A stretch of 44,582 bases of DNA from an uncultured Pirellulaceae bacterium (GCA_938082855.1 CALKCC010000049.1:1-44582), one strand, 5' to 3'. Numbered from the stretch's first letter, positions 8,952 to 17,146 are shown. Notes: a model not told the origin generated them from the letters alone. A program made the numbers and translations.

Positions 8952-9857
8952 TTATCCAAACAGGCCGTATCGAAAAATACACCGCAACGCACTTACGCCG
9001 TCCTTCCAGCCGATCTTCTTTCCTTCCGAATAGGATCGTCTTTGATAGCTAATCGGCCTTTCATAGAAGCGCGTCCCGTTTTGTTTTGCTCGCCGCGCAA
9101 GCTTGGCGGTCATTTCGATTTCAATTCCAAAACGATTCTCTTTCAAACCGCCCGCGATTTCCTGAATCAGCGGTCGTCGAAATAGTTTGTAGCAAGTTTC
9201 CACATCCGTGAATTTGAGGCGTGTTACCAGATTGCAGAGCCAGGTGATAAACCCGTTCACCGCCATATGCCAGGCTGGCGAATCAGCCTTCTCCTTAATC
9301 TGAAAACGTGACCCGTAAACAATGTCCGCTCGATCTTCGACGATTGGTTGTAGCAAGTATCGAAATTCGTTCGGGTCATATTCCAGGTCCGCATCCTGAA
9401 TCACAATCACATCACCCGTCGCTTCCTGAAACCCTGTTCTAACGGCGGCACCTTTTCCGCGATTCTGTGGATGGAAGACGATCTTTAAATCTTCAGCGTC
9501 CTGCATCGCTTCCAATAGCTCTCTGGTGCCATCGGTGCTTCCGTCATCGACAAGTACCATTTCAAGTTCAAGTCCGATGGTTCTAACTTTTTCAATCACC
9601 GACTCGAGTGTCCGCACTTCATTGAAAATCGGAATCACCACTGACAAACGAAAGTCGTCGGGCATGACATAGATTCCAGCTCGGTCACAAAGCTCGCTAC
9701 CCAACTCAGCGACCAGCGCGTCGTAGTTTTTTGAAATCGGATCTTCCGAGTCTGAAGCGACATTAGCCAGAGCCTCGGACACTCGGATCTTTTCATCATC
9801 AGTCAGGTAATCGCTTTGAAAGGAGGGACGCATAAAAGCTTTCGTTGTGCGCGCCAT
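8952..9857 (-). CDS. Family 2 glycosyltransferase (dolichyl-phosphate mannosyltransferase-like)
   Basis: A GT-A fold glycosyltransferase of about 301 residues. After a roughly 65-residue N-terminal extension come [34 protein letters not shown] and the donor/metal-binding [14 protein letters not shown], then GSRF and a C-terminal [16 protein letters not shown] segment typical of DPM1-like GT2 enzymes. It probably transfers a sugar from a nucleotide donor to a polyprenyl phosphate or a nascent glycan at the inner membrane. No C-terminal membrane helices are present. The start at ATG 9857 (MARTTK) is preferred over TTG at 9869; neither has a good ribosome-binding site. First gene of the leftward cluster with the flippase. 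Confidence 0.87.
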   Translation of the reverse strand: MARTTKAFMRPSFQSDYLTDDEKIRVSEALANVASDSEDPISKNYDALVAELGSELCDRAGIYVMPDDFRLSVVIPIFNEVRTLESVIEKVRTIGLELEMVLVDDGSTDGTRELLEAMQDAEDLKIVFHPQNRGKGAAVRTGFQEATGDVIVIQDADLEYDPNEFRYLLQPIVEDRADIVYGSRFQIKEKADSPAWHMAVNGFITWLCNLVTRLKFTDVETCYKLFRRPLIQEIAGGLKENRFGIEIEMTAKLARRAKQNGTRFYERPISYQRRSYSEGKKIGWKDGVSALRCIFRYGLFG

Positions 9858-10586
9858 GCATAACTGCAAGCCAGCACGTCAGGCAGGAATCTCTAGGAAG
9901 AATGAATTAAAAATATGTCGTTATAATCTGCGAAGAGTACCACAGTTTCAAAGCCGCCGGCCATACGAATTTTCAAATCCAGTGTCAACGCGCGCGGCAA
10001 AATCGAATTAAAAAAACATGAAAAAAGAATCCCAAGAAAATCTCTAACTGCTTGCTTGACATTTTCTTGACGTTCGTAAAAATGGCTCCTGTTGTTTGAA
10101 ACCAACATTGGTTCTTCGCGAAGCTCATTCCGAACTTTGCTTTTTGACAACCAAGTCAGCTGATCCTTATCACCTTGAAGCCGACCAAGTTGTTAAACAT
10201 TTTTCTTTGAAAAAGAGACGTTCATTTCTGCGCTACCGGTACGCGCCGATGGTTGTCTGTTTCCAAAGCAAAATACGAGCGCGATAATCGGGCACTCGCC
10301 GAAGGACTCTGGTCCGAACAACGTTCCATCCAATGGAAGATTGTGCATACGTGTACAGCAAAGCCTTGGGGAGCGACGACTGATCGGAGCGACAGTCGAC
10401 GGCTAACGCCGTGGCTCGGAGGTCCTCCCTAATGCTTTCTTTTTGGCATTGCCGCGCAGGGATCGTGCGGAACAGCCAACGGCGGTGAGATGTAAATCGG
10501 ATTTCGTCTCCCGCCATTTTTTATGCGCGAAGTCCACTTCTTGTTCGGCTCTAAAGAAGAAAAATACTAAAATCGACTCCGAGCCC
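9858..10586. other. Long intergenic region (about 730 bp), no convincing gene
   Basis: This is the largest gene-free stretch in the window. The left side should hold the promoter of the leftward glycosyltransferase cluster: a TATAAC hexamer reads on the minus strand at 9925-9920, without a well-spaced -35. The right side leads into folK. Frames on both strands lack domains and ribosome-binding sites. Several short palindromes cluster at 10399-10460, described separately. No tRNA was seen. Confidence 0.5.
10399..10412. repeat. Short palindrome (possible REP-like element)
   Basis: A perfect 5-bp stem with a 4-nt loop, ACGGC-TAAC-GCCGT, is followed by GGAGG-T-CCTCC (near 10418-10428) and an AATGC...GCATT pair (10431-10450). 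From memory, similar CGGCTAACGCCG units recur in planctomycete intergenic DNA. Only one copy is seen in this window, so repeat status is not shown. Confidence 0.35.
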
Positions 10587-11537
10587 ATGAGGGATTATTC
10601 GTCCAATACGGCAGCATCAGGTATGACTGAGTCCAAAAAAAGTTTGCTTTCGCTGGGGTCCAATCTGGGAAACCCCAAAAAAAATATTCGGCTAGCCGTG
10701 CAAAAAATTGCTGACCTCGAAGGAGTTCAGGCGTTACGAGAAAGTCGCTACCGTAAATCCAAGCCCGTCGGCGGGCCCTCCGGCCAGGCTAAATTTATCA
10801 ATGCCGCTGTCGAAATTTCCACAACACTCGACCCCCAAGAACTCCTCTCGGCGATCTTAGAAATTGAACAGCAACTTGGCCGTGAACGAAAACAGCGATG
10901 GGATGAACGAATCATCGATATCGATATTCTTACCTGGGATCAGACCGTTCAGAGTTCGCCGACCTTAACGCTCCCGCACCCCCGAATGCCGTTGCGTCGA
11001 TTTGTCTTAGAGCCTGTCTGTGATTTGGTGCCTCTCGACCGTCACCCTGAAACCGGCTGGACCTACGCCCGTCACCTCGAGCATCTAACGCATGCGGGCA
11101 ACTATGCCGTGACGTTTCGCAATACAAATCAATCTCCGACCGAAGCCTACCTGCGTCTGAGTCAAAACGATAATGTGCTCGTCGCACAATCCATACCGCT
11201 TGCGCAATCGGCGGCAGAATTAGGACACGTCTTTGGTCGCTTAAAGCAATGGATCTCGCGGTATGAACAAGACGTGTTTTTGCTGTGTGATTTTGCGCCA
11301 CGCGAATGCCTGATCCAGCACCCCCAACTGGCAGCAGAAGTTGCCACCCAGGAGTCGTCACTTCCACTTCCACGACTACTCGTATTCCTCACTGACAACA
11401 TCCATAATGAATCTCGCCATCAGCTCATTACTCAAATCATGCCCGATGAGATTATTGCTCCCTGGTTGTTTCTGGATATCAATGACACCGATCGATTGCA
11501 TCAGGAACTAGAGGCATTGGCTTCCTGTCATCTTTAA
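10587..11537 (+). CDS. folK: FolK (hydroxymethyldihydropterin pyrophosphokinase) with extra C-terminal domain
   Basis: The N-terminal part (about residues 17-165) is HPPK, which transfers pyrophosphate from ATP to 6-hydroxymethyl-7,8-dihydropterin in folate synthesis. Motifs visible are LSLGSNLGNPKKN, the substrate loop around GGPSGQAKFINAAVEI, the catalytic/ATP region RKQRWDERIIDIDIL and PHPRMPLRRFVLEPV. HPPK normally ends near residue 160-170, but this protein continues for about 150 residues. The extension (PLPRLLVFLTD, APWLFLDINDTD) could be a degenerate nucleoside-kinase-like domain; it lacks a P-loop and I cannot identify it. The start is ATG 10587 or ATG 10623; the open frame extends further upstream but without coding character. 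It is followed by panC after 21 bp. Confidence 0.87.
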   Translation: MRDYSSNTAASGMTESKKSLLSLGSNLGNPKKNIRLAVQKIADLEGVQALRESRYRKSKPVGGPSGQAKFINAAVEISTTLDPQELLSAILEIEQQLGRERKQRWDERIIDIDILTWDQTVQSSPTLTLPHPRMPLRRFVLEPVCDLVPLDRHPETGWTYARHLEHLTHAGNYAVTFRNTNQSPTEAYLRLSQNDNVLVAQSIPLAQSAAELGHVFGRLKQWISRYEQDVFLLCDFAPRECLIQHPQLAAEVATQESSLPLPRLLVFLTDNIHNESRHQLITQIMPDEIIAPWLFLDINDTDRLHQELEALASCHL

Positions 11538-11558
11538 CTCAACATCGTTTTCAAATCC

Positions 11559-12407
11559 ATGTCGCTCACGATCATCACAGATCCTTCAAAACTACTTGAA
11601 GTCGTAAACCAACAGAAAGCTGCTGGCCGACAGGTTGGTTTGGTGCCCACCATGGGGGCTTTGCACGCAGGTCATTTGAGCCTGGTGCAACAAAGCACGC
11701 TGGAAACTGACTTTACCGTGGTCACGATCTTTGTGAACCCAACTCAATTCGCACCGACCGAAGATCTGGATCAGTATCCGCGGGACCTGCAACGGGATGT
11801 GGATCTTTTGAATGACTACAGCGTTGACGTAGTCTTTGCACCTTCGGTCGAATCAATGTACCCCGAGGGGGCAAGCACCAGTATTGTGCCTCCGGAGGTC
11901 GCCAGGCCGCTGGAAGGCGAACTACGGCCCGGGCATTTTGATGGAGTCGCCACCGTCGTGTTAAAGCTTTTTAATCTGGTGCCGGCGAACGTTGCCTTTT
12001 TTGGGCAAAAGGACTTTCAACAAACTCGCGTGATTGCCGACATGATCCGTGACTTAAATATCCCCATCGAAATGAAGGTCTGTCCGATCGTACGAGAAGC
12101 AGACGGCCTCGCACTCAGTAGCCGCAACGCGTATCTCACCCCTGAACAAAGACAACAGGCCACGGCTCTTTCCCAGTCGCTATTCCACATCAAAACACTT
12201 GTGGCAGAGGGCCAAACTGATGCATCTGAATTGCTACAAGCTGCTCATCAAATACTTGCCGATGCGGCGATTGGGCAGATAGACTATGTTGCACTCGTCG
12301 ACCCCCAGACACTAACGCCGGTTACGCAGGTCACGGACAACACCATTGCCCTGGCCGCAGCCTATGTTGGTTCAACTCGACTGATTGATAATCTATTCCT
12401 GAATTAG
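11559..12407 (+). CDS. panC: Pantothenate synthetase
   Basis: A 282-residue enzyme of normal family length that condenses pantoate and beta-alanine with ATP to form pantothenate, the coenzyme A precursor. Diagnostic segments are PTMGALHAGHLSLV (HxGH nucleotide-binding motif), VTIFVNPTQFAPTEDLDQYPR, GVATVVLKLFN, FFGQKDFQQ and READGLALSSRNAYL (KMSKS-like position). It is a cytoplasmic homodimer. It lies 21 bp after folK and 23 bp before lgt, so the three are probably co-transcribed. The ATG at 11559 fits the family's N-terminus. Confidence 0.96.
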   Translation: MSLTIITDPSKLLEVVNQQKAAGRQVGLVPTMGALHAGHLSLVQQSTLETDFTVVTIFVNPTQFAPTEDLDQYPRDLQRDVDLLNDYSVDVVFAPSVESMYPEGASTSIVPPEVARPLEGELRPGHFDGVATVVLKLFNLVPANVAFFGQKDFQQTRVIADMIRDLNIPIEMKVCPIVREADGLALSSRNAYLTPEQRQQATALSQSLFHIKTLVAEGQTDASELLQAAHQILADAAIGQIDYVALVDPQTLTPVTQVTDNTIALAAAYVGSTRLIDNLFLN

Positions 12408-12430
12408 TTACTCGACCCCATTAAACCTGT

Positions 12431-13783
12431 ATGCAACAGACGCTCATCGATATCCCGCATGAAATTGCCGGCCTGCCTCTGTTTGGCTTCGGTTGGGCAT
12501 TGATTTGCTGGGCTATTTTCGGTGGTGTCTGGCTAACACGTTTTTACATGCAGTCCGCGGCTAGAAAGCAACAAGGCGTCGGGCACCCGCTGGTCCCCAT
12601 TCTGGTTGTCGGCCTCATTATTGCATTCGTGATTCCGTTCATTGAGCCAACCGATTCAGAAGGCCCCACAGGAGTCAAAATTCGAGGCTATGGATTCTTC
12701 GTACTGCTGGGAGTCACCAGTGGGATTTTGATTGCATCCCTTCAGGCCAGACGTCAGGGCGTTCATCCCGATGTCGTTTTTACGATGACACTCTACCTGT
12801 TTTTATTTGGCGTGTTGGGTGGCCGCCTTTGGTATGTCGCTCAGAAGTGGGCCGAGTTCGCTGTCACGGATAGCAACGGCGTCGTTTGGGGGGACACCAT
12901 TCCCAAAATCTTAAAGTTCACCGAAGGAGGGCTCGTCGTTTACGGAGCCTTCGTAGGAGGATTGATCGGCTGTTCCATCTTCCTGATCCGTCGAAAACTA
13001 CCCAAACTCGCCACGCTAGATCTCATCGTCCCGGCGCTGGCGATCGGCATGTTCTTTGGCAGGCTGGGATGCTTTATGAATGGATGCTGCTATGGCGGTA
13101 TTTGCACAGACGAAACCTGGGGCGTCCAATTTCCATTGGGAAGTCCGCCCTACATGCGTCATCTGGATCAGGGGCTCTTGTTCGACACGCCGCTGGCTCA
13201 AAAAGGTATCCATGCCGAATTCCAGTATCGCGATGGCTTTCGCTGGGAAGGCAAGGTCGTGACAATCGAACCGGACTCGGTGGGAGCAGCAAGTGGCTTG
13301 AAACAAAACGACGCCATCATGATTCAAATGCGTCTACTCGATGGGGCGTTCAGCGAATTTTTCGAAAAAGGATTGTCGACACAAACAGCCTTTGAGTTGA
13401 TCGGGCCTCGGGGAGTCATCGATGATCTTCAGGTTGGCGACATGCCTGCTCGCTCCTTAACTGTCTATCCAGCCCAGATTTTTAGTAGCATCAACGGTGG
13501 ATTACTATGCTTAATTCTGTGGGCGTATTTTCCGTATCGTACACGGGACGGACAGATTCTTGCCCTGGTTTTCATACTCTATCCGATCACTCGGTTTTTG
13601 CTTGAGTGGGTACGTTCAGACGAATTGGGTCAGCTAGGTACAGGATTTACCATTTCTCAATTATTCAGCGTCCTGACCATTTTGTTTGGCATCGGCCTAT
13701 GGATTTACACCCACATCAGAAATCGGCCACTGGCTTATCCCAGCCAGAAATCTCTGGAACTCGCCAAAGCAAACGACACATAG
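12431..13783 (+). CDS. lgt: Prolipoprotein diacylglyceryl transferase with PDZ-like insertion
   Basis: A 450-residue membrane enzyme that attaches diacylglycerol from phosphatidylglycerol to the lipobox cysteine of prolipoproteins. Family features are KIRGYGFFVLLG, LFLFGVLGGRLWYV, EGGLVVYGAFVGG, and the signature region GRLGCFMNGCCYGG (about 210-223), a variant of the usual G-R-x-N-F-x-N-x-E pattern. VYPAQIFSSINGG (about 345-357) matches the usual HPxQLYE region. Normal Lgt has about 270-300 residues; the excess is mainly an insertion at about 240-343. Its core (KVVTIEPDSVGAASGLKQND, then a hydrophobic strand) reads like a PDZ domain, presumably on the periplasmic side. It is last in the folK-panC-lgt run. 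Confidence 0.92.
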   Translation: MQQTLIDIPHEIAGLPLFGFGWALICWAIFGGVWLTRFYMQSAARKQQGVGHPLVPILVVGLIIAFVIPFIEPTDSEGPTGVKIRGYGFFVLLGVTSGILIASLQARRQGVHPDVVFTMTLYLFLFGVLGGRLWYVAQKWAEFAVTDSNGVVWGDTIPKILKFTEGGLVVYGAFVGGLIGCSIFLIRRKLPKLATLDLIVPALAIGMFFGRLGCFMNGCCYGGICTDETWGVQFPLGSPPYMRHLDQGLLFDTPLAQKGIHAEFQYRDGFRWEGKVVTIEPDSVGAASGLKQNDAIMIQMRLLDGAFSEFFEKGLSTQTAFELIGPRGVIDDLQVGDMPARSLTVYPAQIFSSINGGLLCLILWAYFPYRTRDGQILALVFILYPITRFLLEWVRSDELGQLGTGFTISQLFSVLTILFGIGLWIYTHIRNRPLAYPSQKSLELAKANDT

Positions 13784-13868
13784 TTTGACTTCTTTGGCGT
13801 GGCATACAAAGATGATTATTACTCCATGGAGGCGATTTGCCGGAGTACCCGAATTCCTGCACTTTTCG

Positions 13869-13897
13869 GGAACTTTTCTACCACTCTGAGTATCTAA
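13869..13897 (+). promoter_or_regulatory. ECF-type promoter-like sequence before the sigma factor gene
   Basis: GGAACTT (13869-13875), 17 bp, then TCTAA (13893-13897) matches the RpoE-type ECF promoter pattern known from proteobacteria. Transcription would begin only about 7-10 nt before the GTG at 13913, giving a nearly leaderless mRNA. It suggests that the sigma factor transcribes its own operon. Confidence 0.45.
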
Positions 13898-13912
13898 AGT
13901 ATTACAGCGGCC

Positions 13913-14482
13913 GTGTCTCAAGAAGAACAAGAGCTAATTCGAAGCATCTTAGCGGGATCCAGCGAAGCGTTTGAACAGCTAATCGCACCCTATGGAGATC
14001 GCTTGTTTAATACGCTTTCGCATATTCTTAGAAGCCCGGAAGCTGCTGAAGACGTGTTGCAGGATGCTCTAGTTCAAGCCTTTGTTAAGTTGAACACTTA
14101 CCAGGGTAAGAGCTCGTTCTATACATGGCTTTATCGAATCGCAGTCAACTTAGCATTTAGTTACCGACGGCGGGAACGTCCTATGATTTCCATGGATAGT
14201 CAAAAGAGTGAACTGGGTGACGAACCTGTATCCACCATGGATGCAGTGGATGCCGAAAGTTTGCGCTCTGAACGAGCAGAGTTGCTATACGCAGCCATCG
14301 GAGACTTAGCCGAGGAATTCCGTGCCGTCATCATTCTTCGTGAAATTGAAGGATGTGACTACGAAACCATTGGAGACATACTACAAATCAACCCGGGAAC
14401 CGTCCGCAGTCGCCTGCATCGAGGTCGCATGCAACTGCGAGAAAAACTGATCCCTCAGTTCAAAGATTCATCAGCCCCATGA
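13913..14482 (+). CDS. ECF RNA polymerase sigma factor
   Basis: A 189-residue group 4 sigma factor. Region 2 (about residues 20-90) contains LIAPYGDRLFNTLSHIL, then EDVLQDALVQAFVKLNTYQGKS and the -10-recognising FYTWLYRIAVNLAFSYRRRE. Region 4 (about 130-182) has LAEEFRAVIILREIEGCDYETIG and a helix-turn-helix ending in NPGTVRSRLHRGRMQLREKL. There is no region 1.1 or 3. The start is a GTG. The stop overlaps the anti-sigma start by 4 bp (ATGA), the usual coupled layout. The closely placed GGAACTT/TCTAA motif upstream suggests autoregulation. Confidence 0.93.
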   Translation: MSQEEQELIRSILAGSSEAFEQLIAPYGDRLFNTLSHILRSPEAAEDVLQDALVQAFVKLNTYQGKSSFYTWLYRIAVNLAFSYRRRERPMISMDSQKSELGDEPVSTMDAVDAESLRSERAELLYAAIGDLAEEFRAVIILREIEGCDYETIGDILQINPGTVRSRLHRGRMQLREKLIPQFKDSSAP

Positions 14483-15675
14483 AGGAAATGAACGAAGAAC
14501 TAATTAGCGCGTATTTAGACGATGAACTTTCGCCACAGGAGCGAGAGGACGTAGAACGTGCGCTGGCACAGAACCCGGAACTGCAACAGCTGAAGGACGA
14601 GCTTCAGGCGTTGCGAGACGACTTTGATTCACTACCGGTCTATCACCATCGTGACTTGGAATCGGTCGTTAGCAGTATCGTCGGCGAGAATCTGCCTCCC
14701 GCTTCTATCGCCAAACCAACCTCCACACCCACTGCGAACAAAGCTCGTTTGTGGCTTCCTATCGCGTTTGGGCTGGCTGCCTGCCTGTTGGCAGTCATCA
14801 CATTGCTACCTGACAGAAACTCTGAATCGGAGCAACTGACTATGTCCATGGCTGATCAGGCAAATCAGGCTGAGCCTGGCGAGCATCAATCGCGTTTCCT
14901 CAAACAGGAATCGGATGCCATTCAATCTGAAGGTCAGTTCGCCATGGCTGACGGAGCTGCGATGGGCGGAGGAATGGCAGGTGCAATTACGGCCAGCGAC
15001 GCTCCAAACGATCTGGATTCCAGTGGCGGCTTCGGGCAGGCAAACCAGCCTGCGGCTGAAGCCAGCGAAGAAGGACAGGAACGAGCGATCGCCGACGACA
15101 ATGCTGGAGCTACGGCTAATCTCATAGTCCAGTCCCGGATGGCTCCCGATCATACAATTGCCCTGACTGTTTCCCGCGATCAGCTTGAAGGTCTCTTAGC
15201 TATTATCGATCCCCCGGCGGCAAGTAAGCCGTCACCACCAGCGGTTAGCCGGATTGAAAAACCAGCCGGGGTCCCTTCTCAGCCCCAACGCAATGTACGA
15301 CCGGCGGAAGCTTCGAATCAAAACGCCGATTTACGGAGCCAGACCAAAAGGCGCGCCATTGCCTATGCGGTTGAGCAGACTCCTGAGGAACTGGCCAATG
15401 TTCTCGCGAAGCTTGAAGTGCAACGCCAGCGAAAGTACCGGCTCGCAAATGAGGACGAGGATCTGGCTGAGCAAAGTCCACAGGAAAACAATGACCCGCT
15501 CGACAAAAAACCAACGCCTAAGCAACTTGAAAAGGCAAAACTACAGATCGCCAAGCTGGCTGACGCCAAACCGGATGGAAAGCTCAATGTATTGTTTCTA
15601 ATTACACTTACGCCCTCGAATGCTACCGAAGAGGGTGAGCCAGCCGATGCTGTTCCGTTGCCTAACGAAAAGTAA
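14479..15675 (+). CDS. Membrane anti-sigma factor partner of the ECF sigma factor
   Basis: A 398-residue single-pass protein. The N-terminal about 55 residues (LISAYLDDELSPQEREDVERAL, then NPELQQLKDELQALRDDFDSLP) are an anti-sigma domain of the RsiW/ChrR type, but without the His-Cys-Cys zinc ligands, so a non-zinc variant. One membrane helix lies at about 91-110 (LWLPIAFGLAACLLAVITLL). The roughly 290-residue outer part is rich in Ala, Gln, Pro and Glu, low in complexity until about residue 215, and ends with a strand-like LNVLFLITLTPS segment. It should hold the sigma factor at the inner membrane until an envelope signal. The start overlaps the sigma stop; ATG 14488 is an alternative start. 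Confidence 0.82.
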   Translation: MKEMNEELISAYLDDELSPQEREDVERALAQNPELQQLKDELQALRDDFDSLPVYHHRDLESVVSSIVGENLPPASIAKPTSTPTANKARLWLPIAFGLAACLLAVITLLPDRNSESEQLTMSMADQANQAEPGEHQSRFLKQESDAIQSEGQFAMADGAAMGGGMAGAITASDAPNDLDSSGGFGQANQPAAEASEEGQERAIADDNAGATANLIVQSRMAPDHTIALTVSRDQLEGLLAIIDPPAASKPSPPAVSRIEKPAGVPSQPQRNVRPAEASNQNADLRSQTKRRAIAYAVEQTPEELANVLAKLEVQRQRKYRLANEDEDLAEQSPQENNDPLDKKPTPKQLEKAKLQIAKLADAKPDGKLNVLFLITLTPSNATEEGEPADAVPLPNEK

Positions 15676-15872
15676 TTCAGCTGTTTTGTCGATAGGTTCT
15701 CAATTGTCGACAGGTTTTCCCCACCCTACTTAAAAGCGTCTTGCAGGTAAAAACACCGGCATTTACAGGGTAAATCACCTTCTTGTGATCCATTGCTTTT
15801 ACTTTTGTTTACAGGTGCTAGTCTTATCTCTTCTCAAGACATTTGAAGCACCCAATTAAACATTAGCGATTC

Positions 15873-15878
15873 AGGAAG
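15873..15878 (+). promoter_or_regulatory. Ribosome-binding site of the acidic protein gene
   Basis: AGGAAG ends 8 nt before the ATG at 15887 and supports that start over the second in-frame ATG at 15890. Confidence 0.55.
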
Positions 15879-15886
15879 ATAGACGC

Positions 15887-17110
15887 ATGATGCAAGGCGA
15901 TTTGTTTAATGACGGCAATCCTAACGAGTTTCATGGAGATGCCTCCGATTCCTCTGATTTCAACGAAGTTGGTGGAAACGCTGATCAAGGCAGTCACGGA
16001 CAATTTGATATTCAGAGCGAGGAGCCTGAAGCCGCCGAACTGGAGGAGACTTCGGTATCGGCAAATTCAAATTCCCCTGCCAGTGATGGCGAATCTTTGA
16101 GCTCGGACGAAGTTCTAGAAGCATCTGTTGAAGAAGTGTCCTCTGTGGACACCGCCGTGCTAGAGCAGGAAGAAGAAGAGTTCGACGCTGAACTAGTTCG
16201 TTCAACCTCCGAACCTTTCATCAACCAATGGGAAACGCTCGTCAGCCAGACAAACTGGCAAAAGGGTGAAATCATACACCAATGGCGTGCCGCGTTAATC
16301 GATGCCGGTGCTCCTGTTCAGGAATACTCGGACGAAGCCTGGGCAAAGCACTTTTATGGATCGATTTCCGGTCAGCACGTTGGTCGACTACGCCGAGTGT
16401 TCCAACGCTTTGGCGACAGTCATCAGGAGTTTGATCATCTGTCTTGGACTCACTTTCAGGCGGCCCTCGACTGGCCCGATGCTGAAATGTGGTTAGAAGG
16501 TGCTCTTCAAAATAATTGGTCCGTTTCTTCCATGCGGGAACAGCGCTGGGAAGCGATGGGCGGAGCACCTAGCGAAAAGCCGGATGACAAGGATGTCATC
16601 TATGCTGAGCTAGACGAAGACGTAATGAAGCAGACGTCTGAAGACCAGCCTATTAAAAACGATTATGCCCCTGGCGATTCGACGATCCGTGGTGCCTATG
16701 ACGAAGCATCGGCTGGAGCCGATTATTCAGCCGGACCGGACTTCGGAGACGGTGACAGTTACAATCGCCCAGAAAGCCCTGCCATCGAAGCTGCCGGACG
16801 TGAATTCGAAAATTCCGGTACCGTAGCCGTTGCACCTGAAGATGCCATTCGCCCATTTGAGAATCTGGAACTGTTACCCACAGACCTGCAAAATGCGTTG
16901 GATGAATTCAAGATTGCCATCCTCAAACACAAGGCCACAGGCTGGGAAGAAGTTGAAGCAGCTCAGGTGACCGGGCATTTGTATGCCTTGATTCAAATGG
17001 TGGAATTGCCGAGTGAACAAACCGTCCCCGTAGCGGCGGATGAAGACAAACTCGATTCGGAAGCTGTAGCACCTGAGTCAGACCCAGAAGACGATATCGC
17101 TCCGTTTTAA
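15887..17110 (+). CDS. Acidic protein of unknown function with a conserved-looking helical core
   Basis: I do not recognise this 407-residue protein. Residues 1-110 are low-complexity and very acidic (Ser, Glu, Asp, Asn). A Trp-rich helical core at about 112-224 contains INQWETLVSQTNWQKGEIIHQW, then VGRLRRVFQRFG, LSWTHFQAALDW and MWLEGALQNNWSVSSMREQRW. The WTHF...W...A...WSV...R pattern faintly resembles helical regions in phage/plasmid DNA-binding and DUF1016-type proteins, which would fit nucleic-acid binding, but this is weak. A second acidic linker (225-320) leads to a short helical C-terminal segment (about 325-378). It has no signal peptide or membrane helix. The gene stands between the sigma/anti-sigma pair and a GNAT gene. 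Confidence 0.8.
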   Translation: MMQGDLFNDGNPNEFHGDASDSSDFNEVGGNADQGSHGQFDIQSEEPEAAELEETSVSANSNSPASDGESLSSDEVLEASVEEVSSVDTAVLEQEEEEFDAELVRSTSEPFINQWETLVSQTNWQKGEIIHQWRAALIDAGAPVQEYSDEAWAKHFYGSISGQHVGRLRRVFQRFGDSHQEFDHLSWTHFQAALDWPDAEMWLEGALQNNWSVSSMREQRWEAMGGAPSEKPDDKDVIYAELDEDVMKQTSEDQPIKNDYAPGDSTIRGAYDEASAGADYSAGPDFGDGDSYNRPESPAIEAAGREFENSGTVAVAPEDAIRPFENLELLPTDLQNALDEFKIAILKHKATGWEEVEAAQVTGHLYALIQMVELPSEQTVPVAADEDKLDSEAVAPESDPEDDIAPF

Positions 17111-17133
17111 TTTCCGCGAGCCGTGAAAGGCCG

Positions 17134-17139
17134 AAGGAG
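17134..17139 (+). promoter_or_regulatory. Ribosome-binding site deciding the GNAT start
   Basis: AAGGAG lies 7 nt before the ATG at 17147, making that start far better than the in-frame GTG at 17123. Confidence 0.75.
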
Positions 17140-17146
17140 ATCCGAA

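Noticed and set aside
10049-10090. TTGACA hexamer as a promoter towards folK
   Set aside because: No matching -10 at 16-18 bp and it is over 500 bp from folK.
9893-10150. Minus-strand open frame of 85 codons in the long gap
   Set aside because: No ribosome-binding site, no recognisable domain, and it overlaps the likely promoter of the leftward cluster; treated as chance.
10443-10586. N-terminal extension of FolK from an upstream ATG
   Set aside because: The extra 48 residues look non-coding and FolK homologues begin near MxxSLGSN; start placed at 10587.
10233-10588. Overlapping minus-strand frames before folK
   Set aside because: Arg/Ser-rich chance-like translation across palindromic DNA, with no start signal.
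15245-15525. Minus-strand frames inside the anti-sigma gene
   Set aside because: Shadow frames of a low-complexity coding region; the plus-strand frame has the membrane helix and the overlap with the sigma gene.
17123-17146. GTG start of the GNAT gene at 17123
   Set aside because: The AAGGAG at 17134-17139 fits ATG 17147, and the extra residues are not part of the GNAT fold.
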